Origin: Flammeovirgaceae bacterium
GTDB lineage: Bacteria > Bacteroidota > Bacteroidia > Cytophagales > Cyclobacteriaceae
Assembly (NCBI GenBank): GCA_021299455.1
Contig: JAJTGQ010000101.1
Coordinates: 1-47,136, forward strand
DNA: 47,136 nucleotides
Reading direction: 5' to 3'
Made by a program: the position numbers and the translations under genes. Below, in pieces: positions 33,272 to 41,624 of the stretch. The notes beneath the pieces were generated by a model, which worked only from the letters and a program-made list of their open reading frames with translations, searched no databases and was not told where the DNA came from. The stretch's first letter is position 1. Each line of letters opens with the position of its first letter.

Positions 33272-34078
33272 ATGACACGTATACTTTGCCTTTTGTTCTT
33301 CGTACTGTCAGTGGGTTGTACTAACAATGATATTAACAAACAATTTGATTGCTCAACTTCTAACCTCACCATCGAGTTAACAAGTACAACCAATACTACC
33401 ACTTGCAATGCTGCTGATGGGAGACTTTCGGTAAGTGCCACAGGTGGCAATCAACCGTATAGTTTTAGTTTAAACGGAGGTGTTGGCCAGTCTACTGGTG
33501 ATTTTTTGAATTTAGGGGCGGGTAGTTACAATGTCATTGTGACGGATGCAAATGGGTGTAAAGTGACTTCGATACTTATCGAAATAAGTGCGCCTAATTC
33601 TAGTTTAAATGCAACCGCTGTTGCGGTTAGAAATAATCAATGTACGAATCCAAATGGTTCGATAACTGTTACAGCTTCTGGGGGCACCGCACCTTATTTC
33701 TTTCAATTTGGAACGGCTGGGTTTACTAGTAGCAATGTGTTTAACAACGTTAAACACGGTACTTATAATCTAATCGTGAAGGATGCTACGGATTGTCAAA
33801 AGTCCATACCAGTAATTGTGCCTCGGGAGAATACAAATACAAGCTATTTGAATACGGTAAAGCCTATTTTGGATGCCAGTTGCAATCTGGCCTCCTGCCA
33901 TGCTGCAGGAACAGGATCACGAGATTGGACCAATTTTCAGAATTTGAAAAATAGCGCAGCGAACGTAAAAGCGAGGACCATCAATCGAAGTATGCCCCCA
34001 AGTGGTTCGTCTCAGTTAACGCAATCTCAAATTGATCTGATTAGCTGTTGGGTTGATGACGGTGCTCTTAATAACTAG
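33272..34078 (+). CDS. lipoprotein with SprB repeats and cytochrome-like domain
   Basis: A 268-residue predicted lipoprotein. The ATG at 33272 gives the lipobox MTRILCLLFFVLSVGC; an in-frame TTG at 33242 is less likely. Two SprB-type repeats follow, each with the pattern GG-x-x-PY-x-F...L-x-G-x-Y-x-V-x-V-x-D-x-x-GC (SATGGNQPYSFSLNGG, AGSYNVIVTDANGC; then TASGGTAPYFFQFGTAG, GTYNLIVKDATDC). The C-terminal 75 residues contain SCNLASCHAAG, a C-x4-CH motif, and RSMPPSGSSQLTQSQIDLI, as in the small c-type cytochrome-like domains of Bacteroidota surface lipoproteins. It may carry heme. It starts an operon with YceI and DUF5777 genes (gaps 18 and 26 bases). Confidence 0.85.
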   Translation: MTRILCLLFFVLSVGCTNNDINKQFDCSTSNLTIELTSTTNTTTCNAADGRLSVSATGGNQPYSFSLNGGVGQSTGDFLNLGAGSYNVIVTDANGCKVTSILIEISAPNSSLNATAVAVRNNQCTNPNGSITVTASGGTAPYFFQFGTAGFTSSNVFNNVKHGTYNLIVKDATDCQKSIPVIVPRENTNTSYLNTVKPILDASCNLASCHAAGTGSRDWTNFQNLKNSAANVKARTINRSMPPSGSSQLTQSQIDLISCWVDDGALNN

Positions 34079-34096
34079 ATTTAAAATTCAACGCCA

Positions 34097-34630
34097 ATGA
34101 AAATAATTGCCATTTTTCTTTTTGTTTTATCGTGGTCTTGGTGCGCTGCGCAAAAAATGACGGCTGAAAAAACCTTTGTTTCCTTTTTTTCGAAGGCTTC
34201 TATTGAAGATATTAAGGCCGAGAACACCAAGTCGATAAGCATTTTTAATAGTGAGACAATGGATATTGTGTTTTCGATTCCTATTAAAGAATTTGAATTT
34301 GACAAAGCGTTGATGAAGGAACATTTTAATGAGAAATATCTGGAGTCAGAGAAATTTCCAAAAGCAACTTTCGCGGGTAAAGTGAGTGGATTTTCAAAAG
34401 AAACCAGTGGTGAGCAGGCCGCAACGGCAAAGGGCAAGATGACTATTCATGGCGTATCTCGTGAAATTGAAGTGCCAGGAGTGATCACGATGGAAGGTGG
34501 GCGGCTTACTGTAAGAGCTGTGTTTAAAATTAAACTGGCCGACTATGAGGTGAAGATACCTCAACTGCTTTGGAAGAACATTGCTGAGGAGGTGGAGGTG
34601 AAAATTGATTTTGTTTACAAGGCTCCATAA
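34097..34630 (+). CDS. YceI-family periplasmic lipid-binding protein
   Basis: A 177-residue exported protein of the YceI family, a lipocalin-like barrel that binds isoprenoids or other amphiphiles. The signal peptide is MKIIAIFLFVLSWSWCAAQ. The family pattern is clear: VSFFSKASIEDIKAENTK near the start, then ALMKEHFNEKYLESEKFPKA, and GKMTIHGVSREIEVPGVI in the second half. It sits between the SprB/cytochrome lipoprotein (18 bases upstream) and the DUF5777 gene (26 bases downstream) in a tight run. This set is compatible with periplasmic electron or quinone-like carrier handling, which is an inference from neighbours only. Confidence 0.93.
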   Translation: MKIIAIFLFVLSWSWCAAQKMTAEKTFVSFFSKASIEDIKAENTKSISIFNSETMDIVFSIPIKEFEFDKALMKEHFNEKYLESEKFPKATFAGKVSGFSKETSGEQAATAKGKMTIHGVSREIEVPGVITMEGGRLTVRAVFKIKLADYEVKIPQLLWKNIAEEVEVKIDFVYKAP

Positions 34631-34656
34631 TTTGATAACAAAAAAATATTTAATCC

Positions 34657-35532
34657 ATGAAGCAAAGTCTATTTTTAGTTCTGATGGCATTCTCTCGGTC
34701 GCTGTTTTCACAAGACGATTTATTAAAGGAACTGGAACAAAGCGAAAAACCAAAGGTTGAATACACGTCTTCCACTTTCAAGGGTTCGCGTCTGGTGAAT
34801 GGACAAACTGTAGAAGCAAAAGGAAAAGGAGAACTGGAGTTTATCTTCTCTCATCGATTTGGCGCCATCAATAGTGGTTCTTACAATCTTTTTGGGTTGG
34901 ATCAGGCCTATGTCCGTTTGGGTTTAGAGTATGGAATTACCGATCATTTGGGAGTTGGTTTTGGACGAAACTCGGTAGACAAGACGATGGATGGTTATTT
35001 ACGCTATCGTTTTTTGCGCCAAAGTTCAGGAGCACGAAATATGCCGGTTACAGTTACCGCATTCGTCAATGGAGCAATTAAGACTTCGCCTGAGGAGTTA
35101 CCTGTTGGTCAAATTTATTCCGACAGGTTATCGTATACCGGTCAACTGTTGATAGCTAGAAAATTTTCTCCCGGATTATCACTTCAACTGATGCCAACGA
35201 TTATCCACCGCAATGCGGTCGATAAAACAAAAGAAGACAATGACCTTATTGCACTGGGAGTTGGCGGTCGATTAAAAGTAACCAGAAGCATTGCCCTCAC
35301 ATCCGAGTACTATTACCGAATGAATCTGAAGGATGGTAATCAATTCCGCAATTCTTTGGGCGTAGGGATTGATATCGAAACCGGAGGTCACGTTTTTCAA
35401 CTTGTACTAACTAATGCACAAGGAATTACGGAGCGAGCATTTATTGGGGAAACAACGGGAGATTTTTTTGCGGGAGACATTCACCTTGGGTTCAATGTAA
35501 CACGCTCATTCCAGTTAAAAAAAGCGAAATAG
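34657..35532 (+). CDS. DUF5777 family beta-barrel protein
   Basis: A 291-residue predicted outer-membrane protein. A signal peptide (MKQSLFLVLMAFSRSLFSQ) is followed by a helical segment (DDLLKELEQSEKPKVEYTSS) and then the family hallmark VEAKGKGELEFIFSHRFGAI. The rest alternates short amphipathic strands with aromatic ends (YVRLGLEYGITDHLGVGFGR, TSEYYYRMNL) and closes GFNVTRSF-x-LKKAK, as expected for a barrel. Function is not established, but such genes often accompany YceI and cytochrome-like lipoprotein genes, as here. It ends the three-gene run; the symporter gene follows 62 bases later. Confidence 0.85.
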   Translation: MKQSLFLVLMAFSRSLFSQDDLLKELEQSEKPKVEYTSSTFKGSRLVNGQTVEAKGKGELEFIFSHRFGAINSGSYNLFGLDQAYVRLGLEYGITDHLGVGFGRNSVDKTMDGYLRYRFLRQSSGARNMPVTVTAFVNGAIKTSPEELPVGQIYSDRLSYTGQLLIARKFSPGLSLQLMPTIIHRNAVDKTKEDNDLIALGVGGRLKVTRSIALTSEYYYRMNLKDGNQFRNSLGVGIDIETGGHVFQLVLTNAQGITERAFIGETTGDFFAGDIHLGFNVTRSFQLKKAK

Positions 35533-35594
35533 CGACCCGCTGTTGTTGATATAATCTTTTGGTTATTTAGCTTTAGGTTTTTATCGACCGCCAC

Positions 35595-36977
35595 TTGCTG
35601 CTCGCTTCCATTATTGCCTATCTGTTGCTCACGATTCTTATCGGATACTGGGCTTCGCGCAAAGTAAAGACTTCTGGTGATTTTATGTTGGCTGGCAGAA
35701 GCTTGCCCATTTTTCTCAGCGCCTCGGCATTGTTTGCTACGTGGTTCGGATCTGAAACTGTATTTGGTGCTTCTTCTGAATTTTTAAAGGGTGGCCTGTA
35801 CTCGGTGATTGAAGATCCTTTTGGTGCTGCCTTATGCCTGCTGCTTTTCGGATTGTTTTTTGCGCGCAAATTGTACAATATGAATTTGCTTACGCTCGGG
35901 GATTTTTTTAAAGTTCGTTTTGGCAATCGCACCGAGTTGGTAGCTAGTTTTTTTCTCGCGCCACCCTATGTGGGTTACATTGCAGCACAATTGGTTGCCA
36001 TGGGTTTAATCATCAATGTGGTGACTGGTTTAGAGGTGTGGCAGGGCGTTGTTATTTCCGCTTTTGTGGTCACGTTCTATACGTACATCGGAGGCATGTG
36101 GGCGATCTCCATAACTGATTTCTTTCAGAGCATTGTCATAGTAGTTGGGTTGCTTGCGTTGGCAATCATATTGGCAAACAAAGCAGGTGGAGTGACTGTG
36201 GTACTACAAGGGGTGCATCCCTCTACGTTTCGATTTCTTCCTGAATGGAATTTTAAAGAAGTCATGCTCTATCTGGCGGCTTGGTCTGTGTTGGGCCTTG
36301 GTTCGCTGCCCTCACAAGATATCTTCCAACGCGTGATGTCGTCAGGCTCGCAGAAGATTGCTGTTCGTTCGTGCTTTATCGCAGCGGGTCTATACCTTAC
36401 CGTTGCGATGTTACCTCTTTTCATTGGCCTGTGCGCCAAGCACCTTTATCCCCAAAACACCTCAGTCGATGCTCAGTTGGCACTGCCTAACATGGTGCTT
36501 GCCCATGCGAGCCTGCCCATCCAGATTTTATTTTTTGGTTCATTGTTGTCGGCCATTATGAGCACAACTAGTTCCGCGATACTCGCCCCCGCTGCTATTT
36601 TTTCTGAGAACCTTATTAAGCCGTTATCAAAAGGCAAACTAAACGACAAACAATTATTGATCATTACACGACTTTGTGTGCTAGGTTTTGCGGGAGTCGC
36701 TACGGTGGTGGCCTGCCTGCGAACCAATATTTACGAGCTTGTTGGCGAATCCTCGATTTTGAGTTTGGTTTCGTTGCTTGCGCCACTCGTATTGGGTTTG
36801 TATTGGAAAACAGCGAATGGCAACGGTGCATTGCTCGCGATGGTACTCGGAACTATTACGCTGGCTTTCTTTTCTTTCTACGATGTTGGTTGGCCCGCCC
36901 TAATACCAGCCACTTCGGTCAGTTTTTTGGCAATGATTGGCGGTAGCTTATTTTTGAAGACTAAAGAATTTGTATGA
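35595..36977 (+). CDS. sodium:solute symporter (SSS family)
   Basis: A 460-residue inner-membrane transporter of the SSS/SSF family, with about 12-13 helices. The first helix and the following GYWASRKVKTSGDFMLAGRS, then FATWFGSETVFGASSEFLKG, are family signatures, as is ALGSLPSQDIFQRVMSS-like GLGSLPSQDIFQRVMSS. The start is a TTG at 35595; an in-frame stop at 35574 and the absence of an ATG make this the best choice, although the true start could be another rare codon a few bases upstream. Substrate is unknown. The OsmC gene overlaps its end by 4 bases (ATGA), and MetZ follows, so the three form an operon. Confidence 0.92.
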   Translation: MLLASIIAYLLLTILIGYWASRKVKTSGDFMLAGRSLPIFLSASALFATWFGSETVFGASSEFLKGGLYSVIEDPFGAALCLLLFGLFFARKLYNMNLLTLGDFFKVRFGNRTELVASFFLAPPYVGYIAAQLVAMGLIINVVTGLEVWQGVVISAFVVTFYTYIGGMWAISITDFFQSIVIVVGLLALAIILANKAGGVTVVLQGVHPSTFRFLPEWNFKEVMLYLAAWSVLGLGSLPSQDIFQRVMSSGSQKIAVRSCFIAAGLYLTVAMLPLFIGLCAKHLYPQNTSVDAQLALPNMVLAHASLPIQILFFGSLLSAIMSTTSSAILAPAAIFSENLIKPLSKGKLNDKQLLIITRLCVLGFAGVATVVACLRTNIYELVGESSILSLVSLLAPLVLGLYWKTANGNGALLAMVLGTITLAFFSFYDVGWPALIPATSVSFLAMIGGSLFLKTKEFV

Positions 36978-37396
36978 CGAAAATTGAATTGCATAGAACA
37001 GACAGCGACCTGCGGATGGAGGCCGTAAATGACCTAGGACACACGGTCGTCATGGATGGCTCTCTCGCTAATGGAGGACACGACAGTGGCTTCCGCCCTA
37101 TGCAAATGCTTTTGGCAGCGATGGGCGGGTGTAGTGCGGTAGATGTCGTTTCTATCTTAAGAAAACAGCGAGAAGACTTACAAGATATAAAGATTACAGT
37201 CACGGGCGAGCGAGAAAAAGGCGCGGTTCCATCTCCCTATACTGAGGTGCACGCCCATTTTAAACTCTACGGTGATATTGACGTTGAGAAAGCTAACAAG
37301 GCTGTGGCCTTATCTGTCGGAAAATATTGTTCGGTGGCCAAAACGTTAGAAAAGACTGCGAAAGTCACATTTAGCGTTGAGGTAATAAACAACTAG
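36974..37396 (+). CDS. OsmC-family hydroperoxide-reductase-like protein
   Basis: A 140-residue cytosolic protein of the OsmC/YhfA group. The pattern GFRPMQMLLAAMGGCSAVDVV with its cysteine (Cys55) and the second cysteine in VGKYCSVAKTLEK (Cys115) match the two redox-active cysteines of the family, which reduce organic hydroperoxides. The N-terminal strand pair (KIELHRTDSDLRMEAVNDLG) is typical of the YhfA subgroup. It overlaps the symporter stop by 4 bases and is followed 3 bases later by metZ, so it is translationally coupled. A link between thiol chemistry and sulfur amino-acid synthesis is plausible but not shown. Confidence 0.93.
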   Translation: MTKIELHRTDSDLRMEAVNDLGHTVVMDGSLANGGHDSGFRPMQMLLAAMGGCSAVDVVSILRKQREDLQDIKITVTGEREKGAVPSPYTEVHAHFKLYGDIDVEKANKAVALSVGKYCSVAKTLEKTAKVTFSVEVINN

Positions 37397-37399
37397 TGC

Positions 37400-38578
37400 A
37401 TGGAAGACAAACGAAATTTTGAAACAGATGCCATTCGTGCTCAAGCAGAGCGCACTGACTTTCGCGAGCACTCGGTGCCTTTGTATCTAACATCCAGTTT
37501 TGTTTTTGAAGATGCCGAACAGGCACGTGCGTTGTTTGCCGATGAAGTTCCGGGAAATATTTACACTCGATTTTCGAATCCCAACAATACTGAGCTCATT
37601 AACAAACTGTGCTTGCTAGAGGGCACCGAAGATGGAATTGCCACTGCTTCCGGTATGGCCGCCATGTATTGCAGTATGGCTGCCCTGCTAAAGTCTGGTG
37701 ATCACGTATTAGCTTCCCGGTCTGTATTTGGCTCTACGCACCAGATATTGAATACGCTTTTCCCTCGCTTTAATATTTCGCACACCTATGTAGATTTGAA
37801 TGATCCATCGAGTTGGGAGAGTAAGATTCAGCCCAACACAAGAATGATTTTTGTTGAAACACCCTCCAACCCCGCATTGGATATTATCGACTTGGAGTGG
37901 TTGGGGAAATTGGCAAACAAGCATAAACTGATTTTGAATGTCGACAATTGCTTTGCGACTCCTTACTTACAGAACCCGGCCAAGTGGGGTGCGCATCTAG
38001 TCACTCACTCGGCCACAAAATTTATTGATGGGCAAGGGCGTGTAATCGGGGGAGCCATCTTGGGCAGAAAAGATCTCATTAAGGATATTCGTTTCTTTGC
38101 AAGGCACACTGGTCCATCGATGTCTCCATTTAATGCGTGGATACTTTCCAAAAGCCTTGAAACATTGGCCGTTCGGATGGACAGACATTGCGAGAATGCC
38201 AATAGCGTTGCTAAGCATTTACAGAGCCTTTCTCAACTAGAATATGTCAAGTACCCGTTTCTTCCTTCGCACCCTCAATTCGAATTAGCCAAAAAACAAA
38301 TGAGATTAGGTGGGGGAGTGGTGACCTTTGAAGTGAAGGGTGGAATTGAGCGGGGTCGAAAATTTTTGAATTCGTTGAAGATGTTATCTCACTCTGCGAA
38401 CTTAGGAGATACGAGAACGATCGCCACCCATCCTGCCTCTACTACCCATTCAAAATTATCAGAGGCCGAGCGTCTGGCCGTAGGGATCACTCCAGGGTTA
38501 ATCCGTGTATCCGTAGGACTCGAAAATTTAAATGATATTATAGCAGATATTGATCAGGCTTTGCTAGCCAGTCAATAG
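37400..38578 (+). CDS. metZ: O-succinylhomoserine sulfhydrylase (MetZ type)
   Basis: A PLP enzyme of the Cys/Met metabolism family that makes homocysteine from an acylated homoserine and sulfide. The 392 residues show YTRFSNPNNTELINKL near the substrate site, TASGMAAMYCSMAALLKSGD, DNCFATPYLQNPAKWGAHLV with Asp182, and the PLP lysine Lys207 in HSATKFIDGQGRVIGG, the last phrase being typical of MetZ. It may instead act on O-acetylhomoserine or as a cystathionine synthase, which cannot be separated here. It is the third gene of the symporter-OsmC-MetZ run. Confidence 0.9.
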   Translation: MEDKRNFETDAIRAQAERTDFREHSVPLYLTSSFVFEDAEQARALFADEVPGNIYTRFSNPNNTELINKLCLLEGTEDGIATASGMAAMYCSMAALLKSGDHVLASRSVFGSTHQILNTLFPRFNISHTYVDLNDPSSWESKIQPNTRMIFVETPSNPALDIIDLEWLGKLANKHKLILNVDNCFATPYLQNPAKWGAHLVTHSATKFIDGQGRVIGGAILGRKDLIKDIRFFARHTGPSMSPFNAWILSKSLETLAVRMDRHCENANSVAKHLQSLSQLEYVKYPFLPSHPQFELAKKQMRLGGGVVTFEVKGGIERGRKFLNSLKMLSHSANLGDTRTIATHPASTTHSKLSEAERLAVGITPGLIRVSVGLENLNDIIADIDQALLASQ

Positions 38579-38601
38579 GCGAGGGAGACGGTAGTCGGAG
38601 A

Positions 38602-38733
38602 CTATTCTTTTTTCTCAGCCTTTTTTTCTTTTAGATAATCTATATAACCCATTGCAGCAGCAAAACCGATGACCACTGCCAGAATGACTACGAAAAGATT
38701 TGCACCGTCTGCTACATTTTGATGGAAGAACAT
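38602..38733 (-). CDS. 43-residue membrane protein
   Basis: A small ORF: MFFHQNVADGANLFVVILAV, then a helix continuing VIGFAAAMGYIDYL and a charged tail KEKKAEKKE. The single membrane helix spans about residues 12-31, with a positively charged cytosolic C-terminus. An exact -7 box TACCTTTG (38760-38753) lies 19 bases before the ATG, which is strong support that it is expressed. It lies downstream of the HD-domain gene on the same strand, 75 bases away. The size and layout recall small subunits of respiratory or transport complexes such as CcoQ/FixQ, but no motif proves it. Confidence 0.6.
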   Translation of the reverse strand: MFFHQNVADGANLFVVILAVVIGFAAAMGYIDYLKEKKAEKKE

Positions 38734-38752
38734 AAAGGATTTCTTTAGGATT

Positions 38753-38760
38753 CAAAGGTA
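38753..38760 (-). promoter_or_regulatory. -7 box of the 43-residue protein gene
   Basis: TACCTTTG on the minus strand, an exact TAnnTTTG match, 19 bases upstream of the ATG at 38733. No -33 TTG at the normal distance. Confidence 0.55.
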
Positions 38761-38808
38761 GTAAAATTACCATACGATCAGAGTCGAAAAAGCGATGTTT
38801 TTTGTTGC

Positions 38809-39348
38809 TTAAATCTGCAATTCGGCTTTGTTTTTTCGCAAGACCTCAATGATGAAAGTGATATGATCTGTGAGCTCCACGCCAAATAGTTCCACTCCTT
38901 TGTAGACTTCGTCCCTTTCTACTTTGGCGGCAAATCCCTTGTCTTTCAATTTTTTGATTACCGATTTGGCCTCCAGCCCCGCAATCCCGTCTGGTCTGAC
39001 TTGGGCGCAGGCGACAATAAATCCGGTCAATTCATCGCATGCCAATAAGGCTTTATCAAGCGTGGCCTCATAGGGCACATTCCATTTTGTATAGTGTGCC
39101 GATATTGCATGCGCGATTTCGGTCTCGCCAAGTGCTCTTAACCTATCGACAATTATTTGGGGGTGTTTTTCTGGGAATGCTTCATAGTCGGCATCATGTA
39201 GTAGGCCGGCTATCGACCATTGCTCGCTGTTTTGGCCCAGCTTTACTGCATAGGCTTCCATCACTAACTCAAGCGTGCGCATATGCCGCAGCAAACTCGC
39301 GCTTTTTGTCATTGACTCAAGCAGAACCTGTGCCTCCTCCCTCGACAT
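38809..39348 (-). CDS. HD-domain protein
   Basis: A 179-residue cytosolic protein of the HD hydrolase superfamily. The metal-binding pattern is seen as LLRHMRTLE (His), then AGLLHDADYEAFPEKHP (His-Asp), then AHAISAHYTKW (His) and ACDELTGFI (Asp). It resembles small HDIG-type proteins annotated as hydrolases or nucleotide phosphohydrolases; substrate unknown. It starts 6 bases after the stop of the TPR gene on the same strand and is very probably co-transcribed with it. Confidence 0.87.
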   Translation of the reverse strand: MSREEAQVLLESMTKSASLLRHMRTLELVMEAYAVKLGQNSEQWSIAGLLHDADYEAFPEKHPQIIVDRLRALGETEIAHAISAHYTKWNVPYEATLDKALLACDELTGFIVACAQVRPDGIAGLEAKSVIKKLKDKGFAAKVERDEVYKGVELFGVELTDHITFIIEVLRKNKAELQI

Positions 39349-39354
39349 GAGCTA

Positions 39355-40488
39355 CTACTTTCTTTTGCGTTTTGAAAAATAAAGATTCACCAGAGACACT
39401 AACACAATGACTCCTAGGACGATAGACGTAATTGCCATGCGTGCATTTCGCAGTTCCAGGCGATTTAATTCATCCTTGGTTTTGAGGGTTTCCAATTCTT
39501 TCTCACGCTCTTGCAAATCGAGGGCTATTTCCATCTGTGCAATCTTGCGTGAGCTTTCTTCTCCAAAAATTTTCTCTTTAACCCCGTCATACCTAACCAT
39601 GGTTTCATACGCCTCCTTCATCTTATTCTGTTTCGCGTAGTTATAGGCCATGCTCTTTAAAATATTTGGCTCATAGACAAAAGCCTGCAACTGACCACTC
39701 TTTAAAAGAGCGCTATCCAAATAGGCCTGCGCTTTTAAACCCTGTCCGGCACGTGCGTACACTTCGCCCAAATTTGCCAAGAGATTTAATACGGTCAACT
39801 GATTCTCCTCCTTTCTGGCTACTACTAAGGCCTTTTCGTAGTACCCCACCGCACGCTGATAGTTACCTTGTCGGAAATAAATATTTCCAATATTGTTCTG
39901 CGGATCGGAATACATCTTGCCGGATTTTTGACTGAGTTGCAATGCCTGAGAGTAGTATTTGAGGGCTTGTTCGAAGAGCTGAAGATCGCTGTGCAAATTG
40001 CCCAGATTGTTCATTGAAAAAATCATTTTTGTCTGATCGCCCAACTCAGTGAATTGTGCATGCGCTTCTTCAAAATACTTCATTGCCTGCCCATAATCCT
40101 TTTTCATCGAATAGATGGTTCCGATATTACTTTTGGTGGTGGCTATCCCATCCTTATTCTTAAGCTTGTCGTAAATCCGAAGAGAAATAAGATAATACTC
40201 AAGTGATTTATCCAGCGCGCCCTGGCTACGATAGGCGACACCAAGGTTATTATAAGAGGCTGCCATGCCCTTTTTTTCATCAATTTCGGTTGCCAATGTC
40301 AGTGCTTCGCGGGTGTATCCAATGGCTTTCACAGGATCGGAATTCATATACGCCCTAAACAGCTCGTTTAACGTTTTCACCCTCAGGTCACCTTTTGCCG
40401 TTTTTAAAACATTCTCAAGACTGTCAATAGGATTGGCATGCAATAGATTAGAAACAACGAATAGACTTACAAACAGGCATTTTTTCAT
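39355..40488 (-). CDS. TPR-repeat membrane protein without output domain
   Basis: A 377-residue protein: signal peptide (MKKCLFVSLFVVSNLLHA), about six TPR units from residue 35 to 280 (for example AASYNNLGVAYRSQGALDKS, KYYSQALQLSQKSGK, AVGYYEKALVVARKEE), a coiled coil (MEIALDLQEREKELETLKTK), a membrane helix (ITSIVLGVIVLVSLVNLYF, about 352-371) and a basic end (SKRKRK). Bacteroidota have many TPR sensor kinases and LuxR-type regulators with this exact front part followed by a kinase or HTH after the helix. Here the protein stops right after the helix. No frameshifted remnant is seen downstream; instead the HD gene starts 6 bases later. Confidence 0.88.
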   Translation of the reverse strand: MKKCLFVSLFVVSNLLHANPIDSLENVLKTAKGDLRVKTLNELFRAYMNSDPVKAIGYTREALTLATEIDEKKGMAASYNNLGVAYRSQGALDKSLEYYLISLRIYDKLKNKDGIATTKSNIGTIYSMKKDYGQAMKYFEEAHAQFTELGDQTKMIFSMNNLGNLHSDLQLFEQALKYYSQALQLSQKSGKMYSDPQNNIGNIYFRQGNYQRAVGYYEKALVVARKEENQLTVLNLLANLGEVYARAGQGLKAQAYLDSALLKSGQLQAFVYEPNILKSMAYNYAKQNKMKEAYETMVRYDGVKEKIFGEESSRKIAQMEIALDLQEREKELETLKTKDELNRLELRNARMAITSIVLGVIVLVSLVNLYFSKRKRK

Positions 40489-40608
40489 GGGTGGCTTTAC
40501 CTTACAAGCTTTAAAAATAAGACTTTCTTTCCTAAAATTAGAATCTCTTTTTGATTGGGTTAAGACCCTCTATTCTGTAAATTGACAGATCATTTGAAGT
40601 CTGTTAAC

Positions 40609-41100
40609 ATGACAAAATCATTAATTGTATTTTTTCTCTTTTTTTCGGGCCAATTGGTTGCTCAAAATCCTGTTTCCGATAAGTCGATCAGGGAACCCAT
40701 CGACCGTCTTTTCCTTGGAATGGCGCGTGGAGACAGCGCCATGGTTCACAGTTGTTTTGCGGCACAAGTTACAATGGCAACCATTTCGAAAGGAAAATCA
40801 GGACAGCCAAGTATCCGATATGAGAGCGGAATCACTGATTTCTTAAAAGCAGTAGGCACGCCCCGTGCCGAAAGCTTGAACGAAACCATATGGGACTTAA
40901 AGGTTAATGTAGATGGTGATTTTGCGCAGGCTTGGGCCAACTATGCCTTATTTATTGGAAAACAGTTTAGTCATTGCGGAGTAGATGCCTTTCACCTGGT
41001 CCGTGGAACTGACGGACAATGGAGGATTTTTCATTTAGCAGACACAAGGCAGAAAGAAGGCTGTAACATCCCTGACGACATTAAAAAAAGATTTAAATGA
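40609..41100 (+). CDS. secreted NTF2-like protein
   Basis: A 163-residue exported protein. The ATG at 40609 gives the signal peptide MTKSLIVFFLFFSGQLVAQ; an in-frame ATG at 40582 would add nine polar residues. The mature part has the cone-shaped NTF2-like layout: IREPIDRLFLGMARGDSAMV, a central AESLNETIWDLKVNVDGDFA, and AFHLVRGTDGQWRIFHLADT, as in DUF4440/lumazine-binding-like proteins. These often bind or turn over small molecules; no function can be given. Its stop overlaps the next ATG (ATGA, 41097-41100), so it is coupled to the phosphatase gene. Confidence 0.82.
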   Translation: MTKSLIVFFLFFSGQLVAQNPVSDKSIREPIDRLFLGMARGDSAMVHSCFAAQVTMATISKGKSGQPSIRYESGITDFLKAVGTPRAESLNETIWDLKVNVDGDFAQAWANYALFIGKQFSHCGVDAFHLVRGTDGQWRIFHLADTRQKEGCNIPDDIKKRFK

Positions 41101-41606
41101 AGATATCTATCAAGTTTGTTTGCGTGTTGGCGTTGAGCCTTTTTGCGTTCACCGTTCTTGCCCAACAAAAGGTGACTACGGTTATCCTTATTCGTCATGC
41201 CGAAAAGGTAATGGATGGTTCGCCAGATCCAGACCTTACAGAAGCAGGTAAAAATAGAGCTGCGTTGTTGGGGGACTTATTTAGCAAAGCAAAAATCGAT
41301 GCGATCTATTCAACCCATTACAGACGAACGGAAAATACAGTGGCGCCACTGGCACAACGCCATGGTCTGATTGTTCAAAACTATGATGGTGGGAAAATTC
41401 CAGAAGTAGATGCAATATTGGCCAAACATCAAGGTGGAACTATTGTGATCTGCGGGCATTCCAATACCACTCCAGCCATCGTCAACTATCTTACCGGGCA
41501 TAAAGATGAGTTCAAAACTTTTGATGATGGTGACTACGGGAACTTGGTGATTGTGTCTCGCTTCGATGGCGAAGGAAAAGTGACATGGCTTAGATATGGG
41601 AACTAG
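41097..41606 (+). CDS. secreted histidine phosphatase
   Basis: A 169-residue protein of the histidine phosphatase (phosphoglycerate-mutase-like, SixA-type) superfamily with a signal peptide (MKISIKFVCVLALSLFAFTV to LAQ). The catalytic LIRHAEK is at about 31-37, the arginine in STHYRRTENTVAP follows, and the second histidine is in VICGHSNTTPAIV. The full catalytic set is present. A periplasmic or extracellular location makes a nutrient-phosphatase role possible; substrate is unknown. It overlaps the NTF2-like gene by 4 bases and is followed 18 bases later by an OmpA-like gene. Confidence 0.9.
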   Translation: MKISIKFVCVLALSLFAFTVLAQQKVTTVILIRHAEKVMDGSPDPDLTEAGKNRAALLGDLFSKAKIDAIYSTHYRRTENTVAPLAQRHGLIVQNYDGGKIPEVDAILAKHQGGTIVICGHSNTTPAIVNYLTGHKDEFKTFDDGDYGNLVIVSRFDGEGKVTWLRYGN

Positions 41607-41624
41607 GAAAGATCGAAAGATTTT

